DNA from: Methanosarcina sp. UBA5
GTDB lineage: Archaea > Halobacteriota > Methanosarcinia > Methanosarcinales > Methanosarcinaceae
NCBI RefSeq assembly: GCF_002505485.1
Contig: NZ_DAVG01000103.1
Coordinates: forward strand, 13,784-77,783
Length of the DNA: 64,000 nt
Reading direction: 5' to 3'
The position numbers and the translations under genes are program-made. Position 1 is the stretch's first letter. The number at the start of each line of letters is the position of its first letter. Below the pieces are notes generated by a model. The model worked only from the letters and a program-made list of their open reading frames with translations. It was not told the origin of the DNA and did not search any database. Positions 34,232-43,780 of this stretch are shown one piece after another.

Positions 34232-36904
34232 CTATGCGGCAATTATTACTTTGGTTGCAGCATTTGATTCTTTGCCATTGGTTACAGTTAATTTCACTAC
34301 GTAAATCCCTCTAGTGTAGGTGTGACTTGGATTTAACTCGGTAGAGGTAGTTCCATCGCCAAAGTCCCACATTATTGTAGCTGCGTTGCTGGATTTATTT
34401 GTGAACTTAACTGTGAGAGGCGCACGTCCAGTCTGAGGGGTTGCTGTAAAACTTGCTATTGGTGAACCCAGAGGGACTTCCGTAACAGTTATTGTCTTGT
34501 TTGCGATGTCATAACCATCTTTGTTGCTTACATTCAGAGTAGCAGTAAATTTTCCTGCAGTAGCATAGGTATGGATTGGATTTTTATCGGCAGAGTAAGT
34601 CCCATCATCAAAATTCCATTTCCATTCAGTTGGACTGTTAGTGGATGTGTCAGTAAACTTCACAGTAAGAGGAGTTGTTCCTTCGGTCTTGTTCACTGTG
34701 AAGTTTGCATCTGGCGGTGTCGGTGCGCGGTTTACTTTAATATCCATTGATTTTTCAGCACTTGAACCATCACCATTTGTTGCAATCAGAGTAACCTGGT
34801 ATGTTCCCTCACCATTGAATGTGTGTTCAGGATTCTGAACTGTTGATGTTTGACCATCTCTAAAATTCCACTTCCAACTGGTTGGGCTGTTGGTAGATGT
34901 GTCAGTAAACTTCACAGTAAGAGGAGCTGTTCCTACGGTTGGATTTGCGGTGAAGCCTGCAACTGGTGGCGTTAGTACGCGGTTTACTTTAATGTCCATT
35001 GATTTTTCAGCACTTGAACCATCACCATTTGTTGCAATCAGGGTAACCTTGTATGTTTCCTCACCACTGAATGTGTGTTCAGGATTCTGAACTGTTGATG
35101 TTTGACCATCTCCGAAACTCCACTTCCATTCGGTTGGGTGGTGGGTGGATGTGTCAGTGAATTTCACAGTAAGAGGGACTGTTCCTACGGTCGGATTTGC
35201 AGTGAAGCTTGCAACTGGTGGCGTTAGTACAGATTTTACGGTGATATTCATTGATCTTACATCGCTAGAACCGCCATCGTTTGTTGCAACTAGGGTAACA
35301 GTGTACGCTCCTTCTTCACTGAATGTGTGCTCAGGATTCTGCTCGATTGAGGTAGTTCCGTCTCCAAAGTCCCACTCCCATCTGGTTGGGCTGTTGGTGG
35401 ACGTGTCAATGAACTTCACAGTAAGATCTGCAGTAAAGTATGCAACTGGCGTTAATAGTTCTGATTTTGAGGCATAAATCGTATTTCCATCCGGGCCTAT
35501 GTTAATTCTGCCTCCGTTGGGTTCCGGTTCTTTAGAATAATCCGATAGAGGATAGCCTGCATCAATGCATGGGGAACTTACGCTGTCATTTACCCAATCG
35601 ACCCCAGTCCATCGCCCTGTTTTTGATTTTAAATGGTAATCATGGTTGTTTCTGTCTGCATACTGCGGATCTGCCTGTATATCCCCCGATCCTGCATATA
35701 TATTTGAAGAATAATCACCGCCAGGGTTGTTATATAAACAATTGTTCTGCAGAACAAAAGAGTGTGTATCGTTAAAGAAATTAGATATGCCAACTCCGTA
35801 CCCGGCTGATGAATTTCGAGTGTTTGTTATAATATTATTTCTCGCTATAATAACATATCCTAAGCCATTCAGAGGTGAAGAATACACCTTTTTCTGTGCA
35901 ATGCCAGCTCCATAGGCTCCATCGATTACATTGTTTTCAATAGTAGCGTTGAATCCATCGGACACTATTCCCCCAATGTTACCACTGCTGGTACTGGTTC
36001 CAGTATCATAGATCTGATTATGGTGAACATGGACATTTGTCGAGGAATTGAGATAAGATCCTGATCCAAAAATCCAGATTCCAGAAAGTGCAGTCCTGTA
36101 TATAGTATTATTATACACCTCAATATTATCCATAATAAAACCATTTCCTTCCTTCTGAATCTGAATTCCTGCACCTCCAGAACCTTTAGATGTAATATTG
36201 TTACTGTAGAAGCACACATTGTTTGTGTTGTAAACTCTCAGTCCACTGTTTGTACTGCAGGTTATCTTGTTATTGTAAGCTTCTACATCTGTAGACTTAA
36301 TGGTAGACAAAACATCATGTCCGAGTAAATATGCCTCATTGTCATGAAATTTTATGTTAGAACAATTATGGGTTCTCAGACCATCTCCAAGGTTATTAGT
36401 CAGATACATATCATGTACATCGACATTTTGACAATTGCTCAAGTTAATAAGGTCATAATAATTATTTCCGCTAATAACTTTGTTAGTTTTGTTAGTGTTG
36501 TTTTCGCTGTTTCCATCAATTGCAAAGCCCCTGATAATAATATTCTGGTTTCCTGAACTATTATTCTGAATCAGGGGTACATATTGTTTCCAGCCTGCGT
36601 TATCAGCCAGTTTGATAACAGCATTTGAGTCTCCTTCAAGAGTGGTATCGTTGCCGATTAGAAGTGTACCATTAATAACGTACGTGTACGATCCGTTAAG
36701 GTGAACAGTTGTATAATCAGGGTTTTCAGCCACGAACTTCAGAGCCTGATTGATCTGTTCATGATCGTCTGTTCCATCGCAGTTAAAATCGCCACCACCT
36801 ACCGAAACGTAGACCGTTGGGGGGGTCATACATAAAACAGTAGGGACGTTTATTAGTATAGAAAGGCACATAAGAAAAAAGAGTATTAATATCCGGTTTT
36901 TCAT
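34232..36904 (-). CDS. Secreted surface protein: parallel beta-helix plus five PKD domains
   Basis: An 890-residue exported protein with a signal peptide (MKNRILILFFLMCLSILINVP...). Residues ~90-420 form a right-handed beta-helix with many NNxI turns, as in pectate-lyase-like and NosD-type surface proteins. Five PKD domains follow (~485-890), each with WxFGDGxxS...P.HTF or P.HTY. The first PKD is short, lacking the usual stretch after the first strand. The second to fourth are nearly identical in DNA, so they were recently duplicated. There is no membrane anchor at the end. It likely binds polysaccharide or mediates contact; function is unproven. Confidence 0.92.
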   Translation of the reverse strand: MKNRILILFFLMCLSILINVPTVLCMTPPTVYVSVGGGDFNCDGTDDHEQINQALKFVAENPDYTTVHLNGSYTYVINGTLLIGNDTTLEGDSNAVIKLADNAGWKQYVPLIQNNSSGNQNIIIRGFAIDGNSENNTNKTNKVISGNNYYDLINLSNCQNVDVHDMYLTNNLGDGLRTHNCSNIKFHDNEAYLLGHDVLSTIKSTDVEAYNNKITCSTNSGLRVYNTNNVCFYSNNITSKGSGGAGIQIQKEGNGFIMDNIEVYNNTIYRTALSGIWIFGSGSYLNSSTNVHVHHNQIYDTGTSTSSGNIGGIVSDGFNATIENNVIDGAYGAGIAQKKVYSSPLNGLGYVIIARNNIITNTRNSSAGYGVGISNFFNDTHSFVLQNNCLYNNPGGDYSSNIYAGSGDIQADPQYADRNNHDYHLKSKTGRWTGVDWVNDSVSSPCIDAGYPLSDYSKEPEPNGGRINIGPDGNTIYASKSELLTPVAYFTADLTVKFIDTSTNSPTRWEWDFGDGTTSIEQNPEHTFSEEGAYTVTLVATNDGGSSDVRSMNITVKSVLTPPVASFTANPTVGTVPLTVKFTDTSTHHPTEWKWSFGDGQTSTVQNPEHTFSGEETYKVTLIATNGDGSSAEKSMDIKVNRVLTPPVAGFTANPTVGTAPLTVKFTDTSTNSPTSWKWNFRDGQTSTVQNPEHTFNGEGTYQVTLIATNGDGSSAEKSMDIKVNRAPTPPDANFTVNKTEGTTPLTVKFTDTSTNSPTEWKWNFDDGTYSADKNPIHTYATAGKFTATLNVSNKDGYDIANKTITVTEVPLGSPIASFTATPQTGRAPLTVKFTNKSSNAATIMWDFGDGTTSTELNPSHTYTRGIYVVKLTVTNGKESNAATKVIIAA

Positions 36905-37676
36905 TTATTTGTCTCCTCTAGTTACAAGTAAACATACCAATGTTGGCTGACCCACTTAGCTAGAAATTACCTGATGTGTCCATGGTAAGTTATAGCATGA
37001 TATTTGTCAGTACCTGCAGCATTTTAGACAGTTGAGCTAAAAGCCTATCCCAAAATTCAAAATTTGTTTCTTGAGCCCGTATCTTGGATAATCATCAAGC
37101 TCATGATCACGGAATTAATGCTGGAAATCCTTGATGATTAGGAATAAAATGGCTTTTGGGAAAGCTCGAATAGAAATCCTTCAGGAACTCTGCCAACAGT
37201 ACAAAAAAGATACATATTCAAACAATATAAATTTTTTTCTTTAGTTTAGAAAATGAATAGTTAAAGCTGTGGAGTCTACATGGTGTATTTTGAGTTTGAA
37301 CTAGCTAAAAATCAGAAGTTAAAAATCAGAAGTGTGCATTAGAATAAGATTATGGAAAAGTTCGGGAGTTACCTGCAAAGAAGGCGACTGCGTAAATCCT
37401 ATTTGGAGATCCCTGTCACATTCACTTGTATTCTAAGCTTGGATACATCAAGAAAAACACCCATAAAGCAGGAAAAGTAATAGTTCGACCACAAGTAATG
37501 TTACAAGAAATTATCCTTTGAGCAATGTTTTCCTCTGCGCTAGAAATCATCAATAGGAGTGAGGTTACCTTTTTCCCATTTTAATAAGCTGTACTCTTCT
37601 TAACCCCTCATTTAAATCTGTCATTTATGTAGAAGTTAGGGCCATGGCAAATAAATAGAGATCAAAACTTTCGACC
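36905..37676. other. Intergenic region with a dispersed repeat relic
   Basis: 772 bases. The stretch 37044-37133 matches the repeat after cca (4097-4185) in ordered blocks. A short tandem of TTAAAAATCAGAAG occurs near 37307-37332. No credible gene. Confidence 0.4.
37044..37133. repeat. Dispersed repeat, related to 4097-4185
   Basis: It shares TCAAAATTTG, CTTGA, TCATGATCAC and TTGATGAT blocks with the sequence downstream of cca. It contains GATAATCATCAAGCTCATGA and ends in TTGATGATTAGGAA, which could fold back. Non-coding. Confidence 0.35.
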
Positions 37677-38279
37677 TTACTGCAATTTTTCCTCAATAAC
37701 CTCGCCCTGTGGTTCTTTTTCCTTGAAAATCTGCCCTTCGAAACAGGAGACTTCGGCCCCTTTGAGCCAGGCGTCAGGCGAAAGGCCAGCTTTCAGGCAG
37801 GTATGGCCCAGAAACTCGATAGAATCCATATTATACTCAGGGGCGACCTGAGGAAGCAAAAGTCCCTGACAATAGCCCTGCTTTACAATAAGTCCATGTT
37901 TTCCGATCTCTATACGCTCAGGAAGCTCTTCTGCAGGAGCATTAATCCTTTCAGGTGGGGTAAGAATTGTTACCTCAACAACTATCTCATCCAGCTCATC
38001 TTCTCTAACCGGAGGAAAACGCGGGTCCCGAGTTGCCGCAGAAATTGCAGAATCCATAATCGCATCCTCAAGCCTCGAATCAGGAAACGGATGCCCTATA
38101 CAGCCCCTCAGAAGCCCGCTTTCTGTAAGTGTGACAAAAACCCCCCTTTTCTCCCCGAAAACCGGCGAAAGCTCAAAACCCAGTTCCTGAGGTTCCGGTA
38201 GCCTTTCTTCCGAGAGGAATGATTCGATCGTTTTCCTTGCAAGTTTAACTGCATCCCTGCCTTCAACATCTGTAAGCAT
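37677..38279 (-). CDS. AMMECR1-domain protein (TIGR00296)
   Basis: A 200-residue protein of the AMMECR1 family, conserved across archaea and eukaryotes but of uncertain function. The hallmark LRGCIGHPFPDSRLEDAI (RGCIG loop) is near residue 57. AATRDPRFPPVREDELDEI follows, and the EVTILTPPE block comes after that. The rest continues GKHGLIVKQGYCQGLLLPQVA to the C-terminus. It stands alone between pgk and the PKD gene. Known archaeal homologues are often near radical-SAM or Memo genes, but not here. Confidence 0.94.
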   Translation of the reverse strand: MLTDVEGRDAVKLARKTIESFLSEERLPEPQELGFELSPVFGEKRGVFVTLTESGLLRGCIGHPFPDSRLEDAIMDSAISAATRDPRFPPVREDELDEIVVEVTILTPPERINAPAEELPERIEIGKHGLIVKQGYCQGLLLPQVAPEYNMDSIEFLGHTCLKAGLSPDAWLKGAEVSCFEGQIFKEKEPQGEVIEEKLQ

Positions 38280-38663
38280 ATTTGAACCAACACCTCATTT
38301 TATCTTGAATTCTTGCCTGTAGCTCTTAACCAGCATCAGATGTAATTATTACCATTATTACTTGTATCAACTTTAAGTATTCCATCATTACCAGTACTAA
38401 CTGTAAATATTACCAGCATTACCATTGTTAGCTGCAAAGCCAGCTATGATCTATTAAGGTTAGTATGATAATATGTACGTGGAAGCTAGTTAACAGTATG
38501 TTTATCAGAGCGGGTTAAAGTATATCTCCAGAATTTCAATTTAAAGGAACTGGAAGAAGAGAAGAACTGTTTTAAAAAAGAAAAGTCAGGGAGTTCGGCA
38601 GAAAGGGACTCCCAAATAGAAAGTTATTTTCACAAATACCAGAACTTGCAAGAAACAGGGCAA
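38280..38663. other. Intergenic region
   Basis: 384 bases. 38340-38440 is a low-complexity stretch rich in ATTACC and ATTACTTGTA-like words. A hairpin-capable GGGAGT/ACTCCC pair near 38590-38612 may terminate pgk. No gene. Confidence 0.4.
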
Positions 38664-39902
38664 TTAGAATTTCTTAGCTTCCTCATATCTCTTAGCTGCA
38701 GCCTTCAGAGCCTCTACACCCGGAAGCTTTACTCCTGAGAGATAATCGATTAATGCCCCACCACCTGTACTGATGTGAGAGAAACGGTGTGCAAGCCCGA
38801 GATGATCGACTTCTGCCGAAATATGCCCACCGCCAATGATTGAAAACTCGGATTTAGTAGCAGCTTTTATAATCTCGTGTGTTCCAAGGGCAAAATCAGC
38901 AACTTCGGAAACCCCTGCAGGGCCGTTTAAGATAACAGTTTTTGCACTTTCGATTTCACTTGTAAAGTTCACAATGGTTTCAAGCCCAATATCATTTATA
39001 GGGAGAGAATTGGAATTAAGTTCCGAAACAGGCACTTCAACCCGTTTCTTATTGTCATTTAAAGCCACGTCCCTGGGGAGGCCAACTTTATCTTTGAATT
39101 TCGCAAGCATACCTTTTGCTTTTTCGATCTGGTCTTCATAGCCCTGAGATTTGATGAAGTCTAGATTTACTTTTCCAATATCTACACCGGATGCCGCAAG
39201 CGCCACATTTGCTACTACTCCGGTCAGGAGTACCCGGTCCGCCCCTCCGTTTGCAAGCACATTTTCCGCCACCCGGAGCGAATCGTCGACTTTTGCTCCT
39301 CCGAGCACGAAAATCGTTGGCCTTTCTCCTCCTTTGATCCCTCGATCAAGAGATGTGAGCTCCTTTTCCATGACCCTTCCGGCTCCTGTCGGGAGAACCT
39401 CAGTAAATCCGACTACGGAAAGTTGAGACCTGTGAGACACGGCAAAGGCGTCATTAAGGAAGATATCCACAAAAGGTGCTAGTTTTTTAACCGGAAAGGT
39501 TTTTGCCTGTTCTGCTGGAGTTCTTTCGAGGCTTTCTTCGGAATAGAACCTTACATTTTCGAGCAGGATGACATCTCCATTTTCCATAGAAGCAATCCTA
39601 GTCTTTGCGTAAGTTCCGAAAATATCATCTACATAAAGAACCTGTTTTCCCAAGTATTTGGACATCAGGTTGGCATGAGGCTTCATTGTAGTAAAGTCTT
39701 TTTTTCCGGGCCTACTCTGGTGTGCAAGCAAAACAACTTTTGCATCCTCAAGATCCTTCAAGGTGGCAATATGGCTTCGGATCCTCATATCATCCAGAAT
39801 ATTACCCTGTGGATCCATAGGGGAGTTCAGGTCAACCCTTACAAGAATTGTCTTTCCGTGTGTGTCAAAATCATCGATTGTAAGAAAGTTTCTAGAAGTC
39901 AT
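38664..39902 (-). CDS. pgk: Phosphoglycerate kinase
   Basis: Interconverts 3-phosphoglycerate + ATP and 1,3-bisphosphoglycerate + ADP. It has 412 residues, usual for archaeal Pgk. The N-terminal substrate region is VRVDLNSPMDPQGNILDD, with R and H contacts in LLAHQSRPGKKDF and DAFAVSHR. The ATP-binding C-terminal half has ILNGPAGVSEV and STGGGALIDYLSG. Gene is monocistronic. Confidence 0.97.
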   Translation of the reverse strand: MTSRNFLTIDDFDTHGKTILVRVDLNSPMDPQGNILDDMRIRSHIATLKDLEDAKVVLLAHQSRPGKKDFTTMKPHANLMSKYLGKQVLYVDDIFGTYAKTRIASMENGDVILLENVRFYSEESLERTPAEQAKTFPVKKLAPFVDIFLNDAFAVSHRSQLSVVGFTEVLPTGAGRVMEKELTSLDRGIKGGERPTIFVLGGAKVDDSLRVAENVLANGGADRVLLTGVVANVALAASGVDIGKVNLDFIKSQGYEDQIEKAKGMLAKFKDKVGLPRDVALNDNKKRVEVPVSELNSNSLPINDIGLETIVNFTSEIESAKTVILNGPAGVSEVADFALGTHEIIKAATKSEFSIIGGGHISAEVDHLGLAHRFSHISTGGGALIDYLSGVKLPGVEALKAAAKRYEEAKKF

Positions 39903-40205
39903 ACCTCAGCGCACCTTTGTGAATGAGATTTTATATAGATTAGAGAATAAAATTTGACGGTAAATTTTAGAGAATTTTTTATCATTATAATAGTGTTTAT
40001 GTTTGTCATGGAATTTTTTCCATAAATAAGTTTGTTTGTGTACAGGTCTCATGAGATGGATTACGAATTTTAGATAAAAATCTGAAGCAAAAACTAGCCA
40101 TATAATTTAATAATGTATAGGATTACAGAAAAAAAATATTAAAGGAGGTAGAAGGCGACGACATATGAAAAGGATAACCGTAGAGATTTTGAAGAAAGAA
40201 TAAGA
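39903..40205. other. Divergent promoter region of pgk and the uracil-DNA glycosylase gene
   Basis: 303 bases. A strong GGAGGT at 40144-40149 lies unusually far (56 bases) from the first glycosylase ATG at 40206; see the finding on that gene's start. A TATAATTTAATA box at 40100-40111 could drive it. Confidence 0.5.
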
Positions 40206-40751
40206 ATGATGGTGGAAGCGGGATATGAAACTGTTGCAAGGGAGATAATTAAATGCACCCGGTGCCCGCTCCATAAAAGTGCAATTAGAAGAGTCATAGG
40301 AAAAGGATCCTGTAATCCGAAAGTTTTCTTCATAGGAGAAGCCCCCGGAAAAAACGAAAATGAAACTGGAATTCCGTTTTACGGAAGGGCAGGAAAAGAG
40401 CTGGATAAAATGATCGAGTACATGGGGCTTTCCGAAGAAGACTGGATGGTAACAAATACGGTCAAATGTCACCCGCCTGAAAACCGAAAGCCAAGGACAA
40501 ACGAGATTGAGTGCTGCAAACCCTTCCTGCTTTCCCAGATAATCCTGCTTAACCCGAAAATCATAATCCTTCTTGGCAATACAGCCGAGAAGTCCTTTTG
40601 CCCCGGAAGAAAACTCGAATGGGGAGTTCCTGTAGAACACGAAGGAAGAATGATCCTGAAACTTTACCATCCTGCAGCCCTGATTTATACGTCTTCAAAG
40701 AAAGAGACCCAGCGTGCTTTCATTGACAAAAACCGTGAGTTATGGAGCTGA
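40206..40751 (+). CDS. Type-4 uracil-DNA glycosylase (Fe-S, UDGa)
   Basis: Removes uracil from DNA. It has 181 residues from the ATG at 40206. It carries the family-4 signatures GEAPGKNENETGIPFYGRAG (motif 1) and HPAALIYTSSKK (motif 2). The [4Fe-4S] cysteines are CTRC (17, 20), C in VKCHPPENRKPR and C in EIECCKPF. The frame is open 5' to 40152 and encodes a charged stretch (TTYEKDNRRDFEERIR) right after a perfect GGAGGT. So a non-ATG start such as the ACG at 40158 is possible. Confidence 0.93.
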   Translation: MMVEAGYETVAREIIKCTRCPLHKSAIRRVIGKGSCNPKVFFIGEAPGKNENETGIPFYGRAGKELDKMIEYMGLSEEDWMVTNTVKCHPPENRKPRTNEIECCKPFLLSQIILLNPKIIILLGNTAEKSFCPGRKLEWGVPVEHEGRMILKLYHPAALIYTSSKKETQRAFIDKNRELWS

Positions 40752-41260
40752 ATGCCCCGGACGACAGTTATGCCATTGCAAACAAAGTAACAGAAATTTA
40801 CCAGCCACAGAGTTACCAGCCACAGAATTACCAGCTTGAATGTTCTCACCTCTGGAATCCCGGAATAAAGCTTTGTAACTCGTTGATTTTATCCTTCAAA
40901 AAATAGAATGACACGGTCCGACACGGTCTCTGAACAATATATCAATTCACAAATTATAAATATCGAGATTTTTACTCTATTATTGGGTTTGTGTGGCGGT
41001 TAGGGACAAGAGTTTGAATAAAAAAATCGAGATCTAATGTCGTAAATCTAAGATCCTGACATCTAATCTCTTAGCATCTAAGATTCAAATCTTGTGCCGT
41101 AACATCTAATATTCAAATATCTGATGTCAAAGCATCTATGTTTCAAAATGAGATCCTGAACGCAGATGCCTTAACGCCTTACATCAAATTCCCGGATATA
41201 CAGACGAAATTAATTATTTTATGTAGTTTTCCGGGGAAAGATTCCTCGGGAGGGGGTAGT
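40752..41260. other. Intergenic region with low-complexity CATCTAA words
   Basis: 509 bases. From 41031 to 41145 the words ATCTAA, CATCTA and AAGATTCAAATC recur irregularly every 15-25 bases. An in-frame ATG at 41138 extends the Hsp20-like frame, but the added residues are not family-like. Confidence 0.45.
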
Positions 41261-41557
41261 ATGGCCATGGTGAAAATGTCTCCTGATGTATTTTCGTGTT
41301 CTGATGACAAGGGAAACTTGGAAATCCAGATTAATCTGCCTGGAGTAAAGAAAGAGAATATTGAACTAAAGATGGTTGAGGAAGGCTTTTTCATAAGAGC
41401 AAAAAGAGAAGAGACCGGGGTTGAATACGCCGGAACTTACGCATTCTGCTGTGGGGTTGTCCCTCAAAAAGCGGTCGCCAGATATTGTGATGGAAAACTG
41501 TTTGTGATAGTGCCTTACAGGGAAACCTCAGAGACTGTAAATGTTGAAATTCAGTAA
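41261..41557 (+). CDS. Short Hsp20/alpha-crystallin-fold protein
   Basis: A 98-residue protein consisting of little more than an alpha-crystallin-type domain: DVFSCSDDKGNLEIQINLPGVKKENIELKM, then FFIRAKREETGV, then ARYCDGKLFVIVPY, then VNVEIQ. The N-terminal arm and C-terminal I-x-I tail of normal sHsps are missing. GGAGGGGG precedes the ATG at 41261. It may be an accessory chaperone or a CS-like adaptor. It lies 87 bases before the ferredoxin gene on the same strand. Confidence 0.85.
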   Translation: MAMVKMSPDVFSCSDDKGNLEIQINLPGVKKENIELKMVEEGFFIRAKREETGVEYAGTYAFCCGVVPQKAVARYCDGKLFVIVPYRETSETVNVEIQ

Positions 41558-41644
41558 AAAGTCGGAGTAACGAAACCATTATCGATATTAGTATTAGCAC
41601 TGCAAATTGAGCTTTAAATCTGGAAAGAATACGGTGGAGGGAGA

Positions 41645-41839
41645 ATGCATCCAGTAATTGACTATAAAGAGTGCACCGGGGCTCTTGCCTGCTACGAAGT
41701 TTGCCCTGCAGAAGTTTTTGATATCGAAGAAATAGATAGGGTGAAAAGAGCAGTTGTAGCCCGCCCGGAAAACTGCATAGAATGCAATCAGTGTGTCGAA
41801 GCCTGCCCGGAAGATGCCATTGAACTTGTTGAAGATTAA
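41645..41839 (+). CDS. Small two-cluster ferredoxin lacking one ligand Cys
   Basis: A 64-residue ferredoxin-like electron carrier. The second motif is canonical: CIECNQCVEACP (43-54). The first is CTGALACYEVCP (10-21), in which the usual second Cys (position 13) is Ala. So this site has only three motif cysteines and could hold a [3Fe-4S] or a non-Cys-ligated cluster. A GGTGGAGGG site precedes the ATG at 41645. The partner enzyme is unknown; the preceding small chaperone gene may be co-transcribed. Confidence 0.93.
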   Translation: MHPVIDYKECTGALACYEVCPAEVFDIEEIDRVKRAVVARPENCIECNQCVEACPEDAIELVED

Positions 41840-42204
41840 ATTGAAAAATTTTCCTCGTAATTCTTTGGGATTAACTCTCAGAAGGTTGTTCTCCTGTTAG
41901 TGATCAAGTTCAAGCGACGAACTAAAATCTGGGTTCTAGAAAACTAACCAATTCTGGGAAAGTAGCTCGGATATTTGAAAAAAGTAAAAAACGCATACCA
42001 GAAGACACAGATGAAGGAAAACGGATAATAAGGCATGTTTTAAAGATATTAAGGAACACAATATAACAAATGGCTGTGTTAAATATATATAAATATTTTT
42101 AGAACGTTAGACTCGAGGCTGATTGAAAAGCAAGGGAAAAAAATAAATTTCCCTTGCTTAGGACTGTGGGTTAAATAACAAGAGGTATCAACATAATTGC
42201 ATTA
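41840..42204. other. Intergenic region between convergent genes
   Basis: 365 bases, with a strong hairpin at 42128-42159. No gene recognised. Confidence 0.45.
42128..42159 (-). terminator. Hairpin terminator of the YVTN-propeller gene
   Basis: AAGCAAGGGAAA (42128-42139) pairs perfectly with TTTCCCTTGCTT (42148-42159) around an 8-base A/T loop, 45 bases after the gene's stop. There is no long T-run on either side, so it may be an RNA-stability hairpin instead. Confidence 0.6.
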
Positions 42205-43551
42205 TTACTTCATCTTTTTTACAAATACAGCTGTCCCTAGTACTGCTACAAGTACCCAAATAGGGCTTAGAAAAGGAGCATCTTTTGATGCTTTAGTAGG
42301 GATTGATTCTCGTTCCTGATTACCTACTGTTCCTACGTTTGCAGCCATCCCGGTATCATTTGTCTGGTTCTGGGTTCGAGTTATAGGGTTTAAAAAAAAA
42401 GTACTGTTTGATTCAGTAGTAGAACTGAACTTTGTTACCGGACCAATTTTAACAACAGTGGGGTATCCTCCTACAGGCACCGTAGTATTAACTTTGTTTG
42501 TGGCTGTGTCAATTACAGAAGTAGTGTTACTCCCATAGTTCACTACATAAACCTCATTTCCATCTGGGGTGACCGCAACTTCGTGAGGAGCTGATCCCAC
42601 ACTCACTCTGTCTATAAACTCGTTTTTGGCTGTGTCAATTACATCAACACTGCCTTTAATTGAAGTTACATCAATATCACCTTTACCTGAGTATCCACCA
42701 GGCATATCTACCGCTACGTATACTCTTGTTCCATCCGGACTGACTGCAATTCCCATAGGACAGCTTCCCACATTTACTGTTGCTGTAACAGTGTTTGTCG
42801 ACGTGTCAATTACAGAAACAGTACCCTTGTAGTAAGGATAACTGTTAGAATTAACCACATACACCTTTGCTCCATCCGGACTAACTGCAATTCCCTGTGG
42901 AGCTTTTTCCACATTTACCGTCGCTGTAATAGTATTTGTTACTGTATCAATTATAGAAACGTTACCTTGGTAGTCAGGAGGAATGCCGAAGTTCATCAAA
43001 TATGCCTTTTTTCCATCAGGAGCGACTTCAACGTCCATAGGATAGTTACCTACTTTTACTATGGCTGTAACATTGTTTGTTGCCGTGTCAATTACAGAGA
43101 TAGTTTTGCTTTCAACGTTCGTCACATACACTTTCGTTCCATCTGGATTGACTGCAACTCTTGTAGGATAACTTCCTACGTATACTGTATCTATTACTTT
43201 ATTTTTGACTGCATCAATTACAGAGACACTGTTGCTCATGCAGTTTGTCACATATACTCTTGTTCCGTCCGGGCTAACTGCAATTCCCTGTGGACTGCTT
43301 CCCGTATTTACCGTAGCTACAACTTTGTCTGTAGCAGTGTCAATTACAGAAACATTGTTACCATCTATATTTGCAACATATGCAAATGGTGATGCACCTG
43401 CGACACCTAATAGCATTAAAATCGAGAGTGCTGTTATTTCAAAAGCTTTTGAGATGTTACATCCTCTACATGCTTTATTAAATATTACAATAGATGAGGG
43501 TGAAAACGAAAATATGGAAACTGCTATTATTGATATAATTTTACTTTTCAT
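42205..43551 (-). CDS. YVTN-family beta-propeller surface protein
   Basis: A 448-residue exported protein. The N-terminus has a hydrophobic export signal (ALSILMLLGVAGASPFAYVAN). Seven or eight YVTN repeats of ~42 residues follow, each with (G)xxPxGIAVSPDGTxVYVxN and NxVSVIDTATNxVxATVxVG, forming a beta-propeller. An Asn/Thr-rich linker leads to a C-terminal membrane helix (FLSPIWVLVAVLGTAVFV) and KKMK. This is a common Methanosarcina cell-surface architecture. Its biochemical role is not known; adhesion is often suggested. Confidence 0.92.
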   Translation of the reverse strand: MKSKIISIIAVSIFSFSPSSIVIFNKACRGCNISKAFEITALSILMLLGVAGASPFAYVANIDGNNVSVIDTATDKVVATVNTGSSPQGIAVSPDGTRVYVTNCMSNSVSVIDAVKNKVIDTVYVGSYPTRVAVNPDGTKVYVTNVESKTISVIDTATNNVTAIVKVGNYPMDVEVAPDGKKAYLMNFGIPPDYQGNVSIIDTVTNTITATVNVEKAPQGIAVSPDGAKVYVVNSNSYPYYKGTVSVIDTSTNTVTATVNVGSCPMGIAVSPDGTRVYVAVDMPGGYSGKGDIDVTSIKGSVDVIDTAKNEFIDRVSVGSAPHEVAVTPDGNEVYVVNYGSNTTSVIDTATNKVNTTVPVGGYPTVVKIGPVTKFSSTTESNSTFFLNPITRTQNQTNDTGMAANVGTVGNQERESIPTKASKDAPFLSPIWVLVAVLGTAVFVKKMK

Positions 43552-43678
43552 CTATTTTCCCCGATCAGTACTTGTCTATGATAGTAGCTGGTTCAAGATG
43601 ATAATTTAATAATTATAAGATAAGTGTTATAATTTGATTAATATACACGCCTTCTCCTGCTGTAACCTAAATTCCGCT

Positions 43679-43740
43679 TTTTTAAGCCTATAAACTTCTC
43701 ACGGTAACTGATTATGCTAATTTTTAAGCCTATAAACTTC
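43679..43740. repeat. 20-bp exact direct repeat, 42 bp apart
   Basis: tttttaagcctataaacttc at 43679-43698 and again at 43721-43740. Confidence 0.85.
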
Positions 43741-43780
43741 AGGCTCTAAAACTCAAGATATAATTCTGTATAATGTTTTT

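Noticed and set aside
40165..40203. 12-residue leader frame before the uracil-DNA glycosylase
   Set aside because: It sits 15 bases from the ribosome-binding site, which is too far, and no attenuator structure is seen; kept only as an alternative in the finding.
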